In this document: positions 1-5,482 of the stretch, in pieces
How the letters are laid out: each line of letters opens with the position of its first letter
How positions within the stretch are numbered: the first letter of the stretch is position 1
Origin: a bacterium
GTDB lineage: Bacteria; Chloroflexota; Dormibacteria; UBA8260; Bog-877
Assembly (NCBI GenBank): GCA_021791455.1
Contig: JAJYWM010000185.1
Location: 300-7,330 of the forward strand
Direction of reading: 5' to 3'
Length of the DNA stretch: 7,031 bases
Notes under the pieces: model-generated
Database searches by the model: none
What the model was told of the DNA's origin: nothing
Seen by the model: the letters and a program-made list of their open reading frames with translations, nothing else
Program-made: the position numbers and the translations under genes

Positions 1-88
1 TTTAGGTCATACACCACCCGGCAGCCTAAGTCAAGCATTGGAAATGGTGCCCCATCAGGAAAAAAGGCGTGGTCCAGTCAGCTACCAG

Positions 89-202
89 AGGCCCGAAAGC
101 CTCGATCTTCGGAAACTCGGGCTAGGGAAGGTGACCAGCTGGTCGTCACCATGCTCGACCGGCGTGGTGATCGACCAGGGGATCGACACCTCCACCGGTA
201 GA
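89..202 (+). pseudogene. Decayed serine recombinase fragment
   Basis: Three short stretches in two frames read like consecutive parts of a resolvase catalytic domain. Positions 89-121 give RPESLDLRKLG (frame of base 89). Positions 124-162 give REGDQLVVTMLDR (frame of base 124), which resembles the conserved GD-LVV--LDRLGRS segment. Positions 161-202 return to the first frame with GVVIDQGIDTSTGR, which resembles the I-QGIDTST-GR segment that follows about 25 residues later in intact enzymes. The codons between LDR and GVV appear deleted, and at least one frameshift lies further upstream. No start, catalytic serine region or DNA-binding domain is visible, so the piece cannot be functional. The family assignment rests on remembered motifs and could be coincidence in part. 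Apart from this fragment I see no gene in positions 1-372. Confidence 0.45.
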
Positions 203-372
203 CCCGCATCATCCCTTGGAGAGGGGCACATCGCCTACCTATCACCCTCTGCCTACCCGGTTGCAATATCACGGTCTAAGATGACTGCCTTCGGTCCTCC
301 AGCTGCCATGAGTTGGTACCGCCTTCTGGGATGGACTCTGCGGACTCCCGTGGGACGCTTCGCGACGGAACA

Positions 373-582
373 CTAGTGAAGAGCCGTGACTTGCTTGATG
401 ATTCTCTCTGCTTGCACGGATGAGCAAACGCTGTCCTGGTGCCCACTCCAACAGAGGTAACCCACCCCTGAGCCTCGGCTAGAAGCTGCCGCATGGACAG
501 CAATAATCGCGCCCACTAGAGCCGTGAACAAGACAAAGGCCAGCAATCCCCGGACAAAGCCGCGTAGCCACTGCTTACTCAT
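373..582 (-). CDS. Small membrane-anchored protein with CWS...C module
   Basis: A 69-aa protein of unknown function. Residues 1-8 are basic, residues 9-33 form a hydrophobic segment that is either a membrane anchor or an uncleaved signal, and the last 35 residues would lie outside the cell. The outer part holds two cysteines (C44 and C53) in the motif CWSGHQDSVC, followed by a probable short helix. The secreted protein encoded upstream on the same strand has a closely similar module (CWS, nine residues between the cysteines, then an acidic helix), so the two are probably related or act together. The ATG at 582 is preceded by AAGGG with 6-bp spacing. Overlapping frames on both strands lack such features. 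I do not recognise a named family. A disulfide between C44 and C53 is an inference. Confidence 0.6.
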   Translation of the reverse strand: MSKQWLRGFVRGLLAFVLFTALVGAIIAVHAAASSRGSGVGYLCWSGHQDSVCSSVQAERIIKQVTALH

Positions 583-597
583 GTTGCGCCCTTGTCG

Positions 598-660
598 TTA
601 GGTACTCCCGGGCGGTCTACGCGTAGCGGCCCCGGGTGTGAGGCGTTGACGATTCATCAT
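598..660 (-). CDS. Possible 20-aa leader ORF
   Basis: Reading leftward from 660, ATG ATG opens a 20-codon frame that ends in TAA at 598-600. An AGGAG lies 2 bp before the first ATG and 5 bp before the second. The stop falls 15 bp before the start of the 69-aa gene, close enough for translational coupling. The peptide is polar and basic with several Pro residues, and has no recognisable domain. A 30-bp dyad (607-636) lies inside it, so ribosome passage could affect that structure. Whether it is translated is unknown. The good ribosome binding site could be fortuitous. Confidence 0.3.
   Translation of the reverse strand: MMNRQRLTPGAATRRPPGST
607..636. repeat. 30-bp interrupted palindrome
   Basis: Outer arms CCCGGG (607-612 and 631-636) flank a perfect 10-bp palindrome, CTACGCGTAG (617-626). 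Four unpaired bases sit symmetrically on each side (613-616 and 627-630). The dyad lies between the secreted-protein gene and the 69-aa membrane-protein gene. It could be an RNA hairpin acting as a terminator or attenuator, or a binding site for a dimeric protein. No T-run follows it in the transcribed direction, so a classical intrinsic terminator is unlikely. Confidence 0.6.
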
Positions 661-694
661 TACTCCTGCTCTGTGGTACGCAAGTACCTCTCCA

Positions 695-1342
695 TTAACT
701 GGGCACTGTGACTGTGTTGCTGGTGGTGACATCATCAGTTACGTTGCTGAGGCCATATGGCGTTGCGGAGAAGTGCCCGTCGCCCTGGTAAGTACCCGGG
801 CCGAGTACATCCAGTGTCTGAACGCTGGCCGAAGCAGTCCCGTAGCCGCCATACCACCCGGTGCATGCAAAGTCCGAACCCCACCAATGAAACCCGAGGA
901 ATGACTGTTGCATCTGTAGGCAGGCATTGACGCCAAGGTACTCCATCGTGCTAGTGCAAGCTGCCACGGCGCCGTACCACACTTCGTTGTACGTCCTGCT
1001 GATATTTGGGTAGAATGCACACGAGCCACTCGCAGCGGGAGTCGGTGACAGGGTGCCGGGACCAGTGAGCTGATCGAGCCGCGCCAAGTCTGTAACTACG
1101 GCCTCCCCCTCGCTGGGCGAGCACGCCCCAACAGGAGATCCGGGGCTCCAGCAGACAAAGCTCAGTTGCCCGGGATGATCTGCGATCAACTCCTGTATGG
1201 TAGGTGCGGCAGACCCAGTCTCCACTGTCACCGTCGAAGCCGCCGATACGCCGCTACCTATTCCCGCCGAGAGTCCCAGCCCTGCCAACGCCATGGTCGC
1301 AGCGACGGCCGGCAACCGCAGCCATCTCAGTCCGGTCATCAT
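695..1342 (-). CDS. Secreted six-cysteine protein
   Basis: A 215-aa hypothetical exported protein. Residues 1-35 form a signal peptide: basic WLR near the start, a hydrophobic core, then a small-residue cleavage region around VSAAS. The mature part has six cysteines (C64, C74, C108, C129, C141, C160), an even number that fits three disulfides. An N-terminal module (CWSPGSPVGAC followed by an acidic helix) resembles the outer part of the 69-aa protein encoded downstream. The central part is rich in aromatics (WYG, FHWWG, GWYGGYG), and the C-terminal 40 residues are Thr/Ser/Val rich, like a beta-rich surface domain. The start has a strong AAGGAGG at 1347-1353, 4 bp before the first ATG and 7 bp before the second (1339). 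Either could be used. No enzyme motif is visible and the function is unknown. Confidence 0.75.
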   Translation of the reverse strand: MMTGLRWLRLPAVAATMALAGLGLSAGIGSGVSAASTVTVETGSAAPTIQELIADHPGQLSFVCWSPGSPVGACSPSEGEAVVTDLARLDQLTGPGTLSPTPAASGSCAFYPNISRTYNEVWYGAVAACTSTMEYLGVNACLQMQQSFLGFHWWGSDFACTGWYGGYGTASASVQTLDVLGPGTYQGDGHFSATPYGLSNVTDDVTTSNTVTVPS

Positions 1343-1346
1343 CGAC

Positions 1347-1353
1347 CCTCCTT
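1347..1353 (-). promoter_or_regulatory. Shine-Dalgarno of the secreted-protein gene
   Basis: AAGGAGG on the minus strand fixes the start of the 215-aa gene to the ATG at 1342 or the adjacent ATG at 1339. The second has the more usual 7-bp spacing. The 88 bp up to the recombinase stop would hold the promoter. A TACCCT preceded by TGC near 1390 could be an extended -10, but I see no convincing -35. Confidence 0.6.
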
Positions 1354-1429
1354 ACAGACTCCTGCTGCCCGTCCGTTGCGGCGCAGGGTAGCACGACTGG
1401 CAGCTGGTTGGGGGAAGTCGAGCGAGTTG

Positions 1430-2080
1430 TTACATTCTGGTTATTGGATCTCCTGGGTAACGGCGCCAACGTGATCGCTTGCGCTTACTTTCCGAGCTGT
1501 CATGCGCCTCAGGGCCAGCTTTCCCGGCGTCGGCGAGGTGGCGGTAGATCGAGGCCCGACTGACGCCCAGCACTTGGGCGATAGCTTCGATGGTGAACTC
1601 TTTGGCCACGTACATGCGCCGGGCGGTGGCCACCTTGTCAGGGGACATCACCAGGGGCCGCCCGCCGTGGCGGCCCCTGGCCCTAGCCGCCGCCAGGCCG
1701 GCCTGGGTCCGCTCACGGATCAGCTCCCGCTCGAACTCGGCCAGGGCCCCAAAGATGTGGAACACGAGCTTGCCGCCCGAGGTGGTGGTGTCGATGCTCT
1801 CGGTCAGGCTTCGGAACCCGACCTGGCGCTCAGCCAGCTCGTTCACGGTGTCGATCAGGTGGCGCAGCGAACGGCCGAGGCGGTCCAAACGCCAGACCAC
1901 CACGGTGTCGCCGGGCCGCTCCTGGTCGATGAGCTTGCCGAACTCAGGCCGCTCGTCGAGCGCTCCGGAGGCCCGCTCGGTGAACACCCGGTAGCACCCG
2001 GCCGCCTTTAAGGCATCCGTCTGGAGCGTGGAGTTCTGCTCCAGCGTGGACACGCGTGCGTAACCCAGCAGGTCTCCCAT
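1430..2080 (-). CDS. Serine recombinase (resolvase/invertase type)
   Basis: A complete small serine recombinase of 216 aa when started at the ATG at 2080, which places MGDLLGYARVS at the N-terminus as in the family. An ATG at 2158 would add 26 unconserved residues. The catalytic serine is S11 in YARVS. Active-site arginines lie in RLDRLGRS (64-71), and the AEFERELI segment (114-121) begins the long dimerisation helix. A GRPL linker leads to a C-terminal helix-turn-helix (about 162-182, TIEAIAQVLGVSRASIYRHL). The last 30 residues are a basic tail beyond the usual end. Such enzymes cut two sites in DNA through a phosphoserine link and resolve cointegrates or dimers, or invert segments. No transposase lies beside it, so it is a solo resolvase or a transposon leftover. 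A res-like dyad lies 109 bp upstream of the start, the expected place. The ribosome binding site is weak. Confidence 0.9.
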   Translation of the reverse strand: MGDLLGYARVSTLEQNSTLQTDALKAAGCYRVFTERASGALDERPEFGKLIDQERPGDTVVVWRLDRLGRSLRHLIDTVNELAERQVGFRSLTESIDTTTSGGKLVFHIFGALAEFERELIRERTQAGLAAARARGRHGGRPLVMSPDKVATARRMYVAKEFTIEAIAQVLGVSRASIYRHLADAGKAGPEAHDSSESKRKRSRWRRYPGDPITRM

Positions 2081-2188
2081 GGACGGCTCGACTGTATCAG
2101 AATCGGTGGAGCGAGGCCGCAAAGAGACGTTGATTGTGGGCACGGGTTGTGAACGCACCTACGGCCAGTTTTGGACGAGCCCTTGCGT

Positions 2189-2216
2189 CGTCTCATAAAC
2201 GGCCGTTTTTGCGATG
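2189..2216. promoter_or_regulatory. Putative res crossover site
   Basis: A 28-bp imperfect inverted repeat whose 14-bp halves match at 11 positions. The left half is CGTCTCATAAACGG. The centre is the perfect 12-bp palindrome AAACGGCCGTTT. Small serine recombinases bind crossover sites of about this length, with the dimer cutting at the central dinucleotide, here GC. The site lies between the recombinase start and unrelated DNA. A partial second copy of the right part (ACGGCCAGTTTTGG, 2161-2174, 11 of 14 matches to 2199-2212) lies 38 bp away and could be an accessory subsite. An alternative is a decayed Tn3-family terminal repeat, since the left half also resembles the Tn21-type GTCGTCTCA...AACGG end. 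Confidence 0.55.
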
Positions 2217-2223
2217 CCAACAC

Positions 2224-2278
2224 TGTCCCGCAGGAGTCACCCCAGCGGGAATCTTCACAGGGCGGGCGCTGCGGGACA
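2224..2278. repeat. Nested inverted repeats beside the res-like site
   Basis: TGTCCCGCAG (2224-2233) is repeated inverted as CTGCGGGACA (2269-2278), giving 10-bp arms. Inside, TCCCGC (2226-2231) can also pair with GCGGGA (2245-2250), so two mutually exclusive hairpins are possible. The rest of 2279-2373 shows no gene or motif that I recognise. Confidence 0.45.
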
Positions 2279-2373
2279 CCCTCTCGACGGCAACCACTCT
2301 CAGCAGGACGGATCTCGTAAGAGGTTCAGTCATCGGCACACCCGCCGAGCCGGGCAGTCGACCTGGAGGAGTC

Positions 2374-3405
2374 TCAGCGGAGGCGCCCAGCTCCTGCCAG
2401 CACCCGCAGGGCGTTGAGGGTGGCCATCTGGTTTGGACCGGTCCGCCCCCAGTCCACCACCTCAACTCCTCCTCCGGGTCCGCCCGGCGGCTTCCACCAT
2501 GCCCGCCCGATGCCCCAGCAGCCGTCGGGGCGACGCAGGCCGATGAGGTGCTCGATGCCCTCTTCGACTCGGGCATCGCCAACCTTGCCCATCCTGGTCA
2601 GGACCACCAAGGCTTGCAGGAAGTCGTAGTGCCAGTACGGCGGGTAATGGATGACCAACCAGCCCGGGTCGATCACCTCCCCGCTCAAGGAGCGCACGAG
2701 GTGGTGGTCGAGGAACAGTTCGGCCGCCCGTAGGGCGGCATCGCGCGCCTCGGCCGAGCCGGTGGCCCGCCAGTACTCCCAGAGCCCCCAGGCCGGGGCC
2801 AGCGACTCGTGGAACGACGACCGCCTACCGCTGGCACCTCGGTCGCAGTTCCACCCTCCATCAGGCCACTGCCACTCGATGAGGGAATGGGCCAGCAACC
2901 GCACTCTGGGGTCGGCAGCCAGCCCGAGGCGGCAGCAGACCGCCAGGGCGTTTCCCTCCTGCGAGGCGCAGCGTCGGGCCAACCCGTCGATCACCGGCAC
3001 CGCCCGGCGATGAGGCAGTCCGGTGAGCCAGCGCAGCACCTGGCCCGCCGCGGCCACAGCCCGGGGCTCCTGTGGGGGGACGGCCAGCTCCACCAAGGAC
3101 ACCAAGCGCCAGTGCACCCCGGTCCATTTCCGGTAAGGATGCATGCCGAACCCGCCTTCGGGGTCCTGGACGGCGAGCAAGGCCTTCACCCAGGGGCCTT
3201 CCGTGATAGCGGCTCGGTCATCCCCGGCTTCCTCTCCGAGCACGTCCCGGCGGATGAGAAACCGCACGGCGGGTTCCTCGGAAGCCAGCAGCCAGCCGAG
3301 AGCCGCCCCGCTCGGATCGCCATCGGCGTCAGCAGGTGGCCGAGAACCGGCGGCGGGATCCATCCGACCAGCATCGCTCCCCGAGAGCCGACATGTCACC
3401 CCCAC
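2374..3405 (-). CDS. Terpene cyclase/prenyltransferase-repeat protein
   Basis: A 343-aa protein built from helical toroid repeats like those of squalene-hopene cyclases and protein prenyltransferase beta subunits. Three repeat turns of the QW type are visible: QDPEGGFG (80-87), QWPDGGWN (179-186) and RRPDGCWG (291-298). The C-terminus (ATLNALRVL) matches the last helix of the fold. It is about half the length of a true squalene-hopene cyclase, and the DxDD acid motif is absent, so cyclase activity is not supported. The general fold name is as far as the sequence goes. The start is GTG at 3405, set by GGGAGGAGG just upstream. GTG at 3399 is a close alternative. A later ATG (3363) would remove only low-complexity residues. 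It has no operon partner on its strand and diverges from the broken HEAT-like gene. Substrate and role are unknown. Confidence 0.8.
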   Translation of the reverse strand: MGVTCRLSGSDAGRMDPAAGSRPPADADGDPSGAALGWLLASEEPAVRFLIRRDVLGEEAGDDRAAITEGPWVKALLAVQDPEGGFGMHPYRKWTGVHWRLVSLVELAVPPQEPRAVAAAGQVLRWLTGLPHRRAVPVIDGLARRCASQEGNALAVCCRLGLAADPRVRLLAHSLIEWQWPDGGWNCDRGASGRRSSFHESLAPAWGLWEYWRATGSAEARDAALRAAELFLDHHLVRSLSGEVIDPGWLVIHYPPYWHYDFLQALVVLTRMGKVGDARVEEGIEHLIGLRRPDGCWGIGRAWWKPPGGPGGGVEVVDWGRTGPNQMATLNALRVLAGAGRLR

Positions 3406-3409
3406 CCCG

Positions 3410-3418
3410 CCTCCTCCC
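3410..3418 (-). promoter_or_regulatory. Shine-Dalgarno deciding the GTG start at 3405
   Basis: GGGAGGAGG on the minus strand lies 4 bp before GTG 3405 and 10 bp before GTG 3399. It supports a GTG start in this area over the downstream ATG at 3363. Confidence 0.65.
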
Positions 3419-3676
3419 GGTAGCCCATCGGCAGCAGCGACGGTCTACCGGTGCGGGATCAGGGGCCAGGATCCCACCGGCGCTTCCCCCGCGACCAAGA
3501 ATTCGCGGCGTCGGAGTGCGGATCGGTGCGAGACGGCGTCGAGTCCGGCTCACCGACGCTCGACATCCGGACAACCGGGGCTGCGGGTTCGACCGCGATG
3601 TCACGGGTGTGACCGGCCGTAGTGGGTAGCGCGTCCAGCGCCGCCTGGGCGGCTGCCCCTGCGTTACGGTGCGGCG
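3419..3676. other. Divergent intergenic region
   Basis: About 260 bp between the minus-strand toroid-repeat gene and the plus-strand HEAT-like remnant. Open frames run across it on both strands, but none shows a conserved motif or good ribosome binding site, so I call none. It should hold the two divergent promoters. A TACGGT at 3665-3670 lies 6 bp before GTG 3677 and could be a -10 for a leaderless transcript, with only three of six bases matching TATAAT. Confidence 0.35.
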
Positions 3677-3851
3677 GTGGAGCCATTCCGCGACGTGCTG
3701 GCGTTCGGCGGTCACCGGAACTCGCTGGGCCGGTCCGGTGAGCTCGTCGAGCTTCTGCGGCAGGACCCCGCACGGGTCGAGGAGCTGTTCGCGTGCATCA
3801 GCGACGATGACGCCTGGGTGCGGATGCGGGCGGTGGACGCGTTCGAGAAGG

Positions 3852-3874
3852 TCGTCGCTAGCAGGGGTGCCGGT
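3852..3874 (+). repeat. 23-bp direct repeat, copy 1
   Basis: An exact 23-bp sequence containing CGCTAGCAGGGGTGCC, found again 193 bp downstream at 4045-4067. This copy sits where the HEAT-like gene changes frame. The bases on either side of the two copies differ. Confidence 0.9.
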
Positions 3875-4044
3875 CGGCTTGCCGTTCGTGGACCGCATTC
3901 TCGGCGACCTCGCCCACCGGGAACAACCGTCGGTGCAGTGGCACGTGGCCCAGCTGCTCGCCGAGCTCGACCTCACGCCATCGCAGCGGCGGCGGGCGGT
4001 TGCGTGGTTGCAGCAGCGGATCGCAACCACCGACGTCGACTGGA

Positions 4045-4067
4045 TCGTCGCTAGCAGGGGTGCCGGT
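4045..4067 (+). repeat. 23-bp direct repeat, copy 2
   Basis: The second exact copy. It begins inside the codons for the DWIVAS segment of the HEAT-like remnant and ends 33 bp before the stop codon of the opposing tyrosine recombinase fragment. It marks the point where HEAT-like coding is lost. Confidence 0.9.
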
Positions 4068-4100
4068 AAGGAGCGTGTCACGAAGTGCCATCTGGCTCCG

Positions 4101-4319
4101 CTACTCGTCGACGGTGAGCCGCTCGATGGCCGTCTGGCGGTCCTGTTGGGTGGGGAGGGAGTAGCGCCGCGCGGTCTCGACGCTGTGGCCGAGGATCTCG
4201 GCGACCAAGATGATGTCGGTGCCGGCCCGGGCGAGGGTGGTGCCGGCAGTGTGCCTGAGTACGTGAGGGGTGAACTCGGCGTCACGGCCGACGTCGAGCC
4301 CGGCACCGTCCGCCTCCGC
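4101..4319 (-). pseudogene. Tyrosine recombinase C-terminal fragment
   Basis: Seventy-two codons of an integrase-type catalytic core, ending in TAG at 4101-4103. The reading carries the HxxRH box (HVLRHTAGTTLARAG, H19-R22), the segment DIILVAEILGH (H45) and the nucleophile in ARRY (Y53). The tail SLPTQQDRQ...LTVDE resembles actinobacterial tyrosine recombinases of mobile elements. The frame is closed by a TAA immediately upstream (4320-4322), so the N-terminal DNA-binding domain and the first catalytic arginine are absent. Only eight residues separate H45 from Y53, where I expect nine, so one codon may also be missing. It overlaps no real gene and faces the broken HEAT-like gene. It is probably the tail of an element that inserted there and later lost the rest. 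It has no start codon of its own. Confidence 0.8.
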
Positions 4320-4365
4320 TTACATGGATACCCCCAAGCGGCCCTTTGTTGGACCCCGGGGATGC

Positions 4366-4408
4366 CTGGGAACAGCGTGGATCCCAGAGGCGCGAATCGG
4401 GTCTCGCG
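4366..4408. repeat. Inverted repeats upstream of the antitoxin promoter
   Basis: CTGGGA (4366-4371) pairs with TCCCAG (4382-4387) across a 10-bp loop. Just beyond, CGCGA (4391-4395) pairs with TCGCG (4404-4408). These dyads lie within 55 bp of the predicted -10 box. They could be operators or structural remains of the lost element. Confidence 0.35.
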
Positions 4409-4419
4409 TCAAGTGGTCA

Positions 4420-4455
4420 CTACAAGGCGCCTCGTTTCTTGCTACAATGCCGGGC
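4420..4455 (+). promoter_or_regulatory. Leaderless promoter and possible operator of the toxin-antitoxin operon
   Basis: TACAAT at 4443-4448 matches the -10 consensus at five of six positions and ends 7 bp before the ATG at 4456. Transcription would then start at or next to the ATG, giving a leaderless mRNA, which is common in Actinobacteria. No Shine-Dalgarno precedes the ATG. The sequence CTACAAGGC (4420-4428) is repeated as CTACAATGC (4442-4450), 22 bp away and overlapping the -10. Two helical turns of spacing suits a pair of antitoxin binding sites for autorepression. No good -35 is visible. Confidence 0.5.
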
Positions 4456-4797
4456 ATGAACACGATGGCCTACGCTGAGGAGGCTCGCTATGTGCGCCGG
4501 GTCGCGCACCTGAGCGACCGTGAAATCGCCCAGGTCACCGGGGCGGGGCTGAGCACGGTGAGCGCGTGGCTTCGCCTGACACGTAGCCCAAGCGGACAGC
4601 GAGCGCAGCGTCTGGTGGAGCTGTCAGCCATGGTGGAGCGCCTGGCCAGGGTCGTCGCCGAGGACTACATCCCGGTGTGGCTTAACAAGCCGATACCCGC
4701 GCTCGACGACCACAAACCGCTTGAGCTGCTGGCGGCCGGTGAGTACCGGCGGGTGGCCAGGCTGATCTCGGAGCTGGAAGCCCCGACGTTAACCTGA
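4456..4797 (+). CDS. Xre/MbcA/ParS-type antitoxin
   Basis: A 113-aa antitoxin of the RES-Xre type II toxin-antitoxin class. Residues 17-42 form a helix-turn-helix (LSDREIAQVTGAGLSTVSAW) for DNA binding. Residues 70-107 form the DUF2384 toxin-binding domain, with the typical pattern of a WLN segment (YIPVWLNKPIPALDD), then PLELLAAGEYRRVARLI. In known members this domain plugs the NAD-binding pocket of the toxin, and the HTH represses the operon. The start is ATG 4456, chosen because a near-consensus -10 lies just upstream. ATG 4465 is possible. An in-frame extension to 4270 would run through the promoter and unrelated DNA. The RES toxin begins 11 bp after the stop, so the pair is one operon. 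Family assignment is firm; autoregulation is inferred. Confidence 0.9.
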   Translation: MNTMAYAEEARYVRRVAHLSDREIAQVTGAGLSTVSAWLRLTRSPSGQRAQRLVELSAMVERLARVVAEDYIPVWLNKPIPALDDHKPLELLAAGEYRRVARLISELEAPTLT

Positions 4798-4808
4798 GCG
4801 GCTGGGGA

Positions 4809-5339
4809 GTGACGCTCGATGTCGACGCGATGGTGGTGCGCGGCCGCTGGGTGCGCCACGTTCCAGCGGGTGGTGATCCCCTCTACCGACCGGCCGTGCC
4901 CGGGGATGGGCGCTGGCAACAAGGCAGCGTGGTGGAGGGCTTTTACCTGGCCGACGAGCCGGGTACGGCGTGGGCGGAGTGGTATCGGGCACTGGCCGAA
5001 CTGGGGGTGGCGCCGATGCGTCAGATGCCCCGGGAACTGTGGCACTACGTGGTCGAGCTTCCTCACCTCGCCGATCTGTCGGGCGCCGACCAGCTGGCCC
5101 GGGTGGGCCTGGACCCGCCGGTGCCGACCCGGAGACAGTGGCCGGCCTACCAAGCGGTGGGCGAAGCCCTCTGGCGCGAAGGCTGGGCCGGTGTTCTCAC
5201 CACCTCGGCTGCTCGGCCTGCCGAGGGCAGGGTCCTCTGCGTGTTCCGGGCTGACGCCGAGGTCCCAGGCGTGACTCCGAGCCCGCCGCCCGAGGGCCAC
5301 CACGAGCCGCCCGCCCCGCCCCAAGGACTCCACACATGA
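4809..5339 (+). CDS. RES-domain toxin
   Basis: A 176-aa RES-domain protein, the partner of the upstream antitoxin. RES toxins studied elsewhere (MbcT, ParT) consume NAD+ or use it to modify a target, and arrest growth. The conserved polar residues of the family are present: R35 in GRW, Y46 in FYLAD, E57 in TAWAEWYR and S133 in TTSAARP, so the active site looks intact. The domain runs from about residue 13 (RWVRHVPAG, then DPLYRP) to LCVF near 147. The last 25 residues are a Pro/His-rich tail that is not part of the fold. The start is uncertain. GTG 4809 follows the antitoxin stop by 11 bp, but its GGGGAG lies directly against it. ATG 4830 would lose seven residues without touching the domain. 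A translational coupling start is plausible. Confidence 0.88.
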   Translation: MTLDVDAMVVRGRWVRHVPAGGDPLYRPAVPGDGRWQQGSVVEGFYLADEPGTAWAEWYRALAELGVAPMRQMPRELWHYVVELPHLADLSGADQLARVGLDPPVPTRRQWPAYQAVGEALWREGWAGVLTTSAARPAEGRVLCVFRADAEVPGVTPSPPPEGHHEPPAPPQGLHT

Positions 5340-5413
5340 GGCCACTGGGCACAGTCGCGCTCATGGCCGCAGACACCGTGCCTAGATCGGTGGGTGCTCT
5401 TTAGCGGCCAAGG

Positions 5414-5435
5414 TCCCTCCGGGAGGGATGCTCCC
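5414..5435. terminator. Overlapping hairpins after the toxin gene
   Basis: TCCCTCC and GGAGGGA (5414-5428) can form a tight stem, and GGGAG with CTCCC (5421-5435) can form another. They share GGGAG, so only one can form at a time. They lie 75-96 bp after the toxin stop and before the par operon. A terminator role is likely from position, but no T-run follows. Confidence 0.35.
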
Positions 5436-5482
5436 GCTCTACTGCCTTTGCGGCTGCGCCGGTGAGATCAGGCAGGACGATT

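Larger units (their letters stand above)
3677..4067 (+). pseudogene. Broken HEAT-repeat-like protein gene
   Basis: Starting at GTG 3677, one frame reads MEPFRDVLAFGG...NSLGRS to DDAWVRMRAVDAFEKV (to about 3853). It then loses sense, and a second frame continues the same protein from about 3875: VGLPFVDRILGDL, then QPSVQWHVAQLLAELDLTP, then TTDVDWIVAS (to about 4055). The helical, Trp-rich pattern (DAWVRMRA, PSVQWHVA, VDWIVA) resembles actinobacterial HEAT-like hypothetical proteins. In the intact family, as I remember it, about nine residues join EKV to the P-FVDR helix. Here 28 nt join them, so the shift looks like replacement of a short tract with one extra base. Sense also ends at the second copy of the same 23-bp sequence, after which no HEAT residues follow. 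The gene is therefore frameshifted and 3'-truncated, and not functional as one protein. Confidence 0.65.

Noticed and set aside
38..376. 112-codon plus-strand frame at the left edge
   Set aside because: Only two short blocks resemble recombinase sequence. The rest is not protein-like, so it is treated as part of a decayed gene.
1502..2011. Plus-strand open frame opposite the resolvase
   Set aside because: It is antisense to a clearly conserved serine recombinase and has no motif of its own.
3852..4067. The two 23-bp repeats as attL and attR of one integrated element
   Set aside because: The DNA between them is continuous HEAT-like coding, not element DNA, so they do not bound an insertion.
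3329..4306. Long minus-strand open frame of 325 codons
   Set aside because: It is a shadow: low-complexity Arg/Pro/Ser composition, and it overlaps three regions with recognisable motifs in other frames.
4270..4455. 62-codon N-terminal extension of the antitoxin
   Set aside because: It runs through the -10 box and the integrase remnant, and adds nothing conserved.
5336..5404. 22-codon ORF starting in an ATGA overlap with the toxin stop
   Set aside because: No ribosome binding site of note, no conserved feature and rapid termination. The overlap is probably chance.
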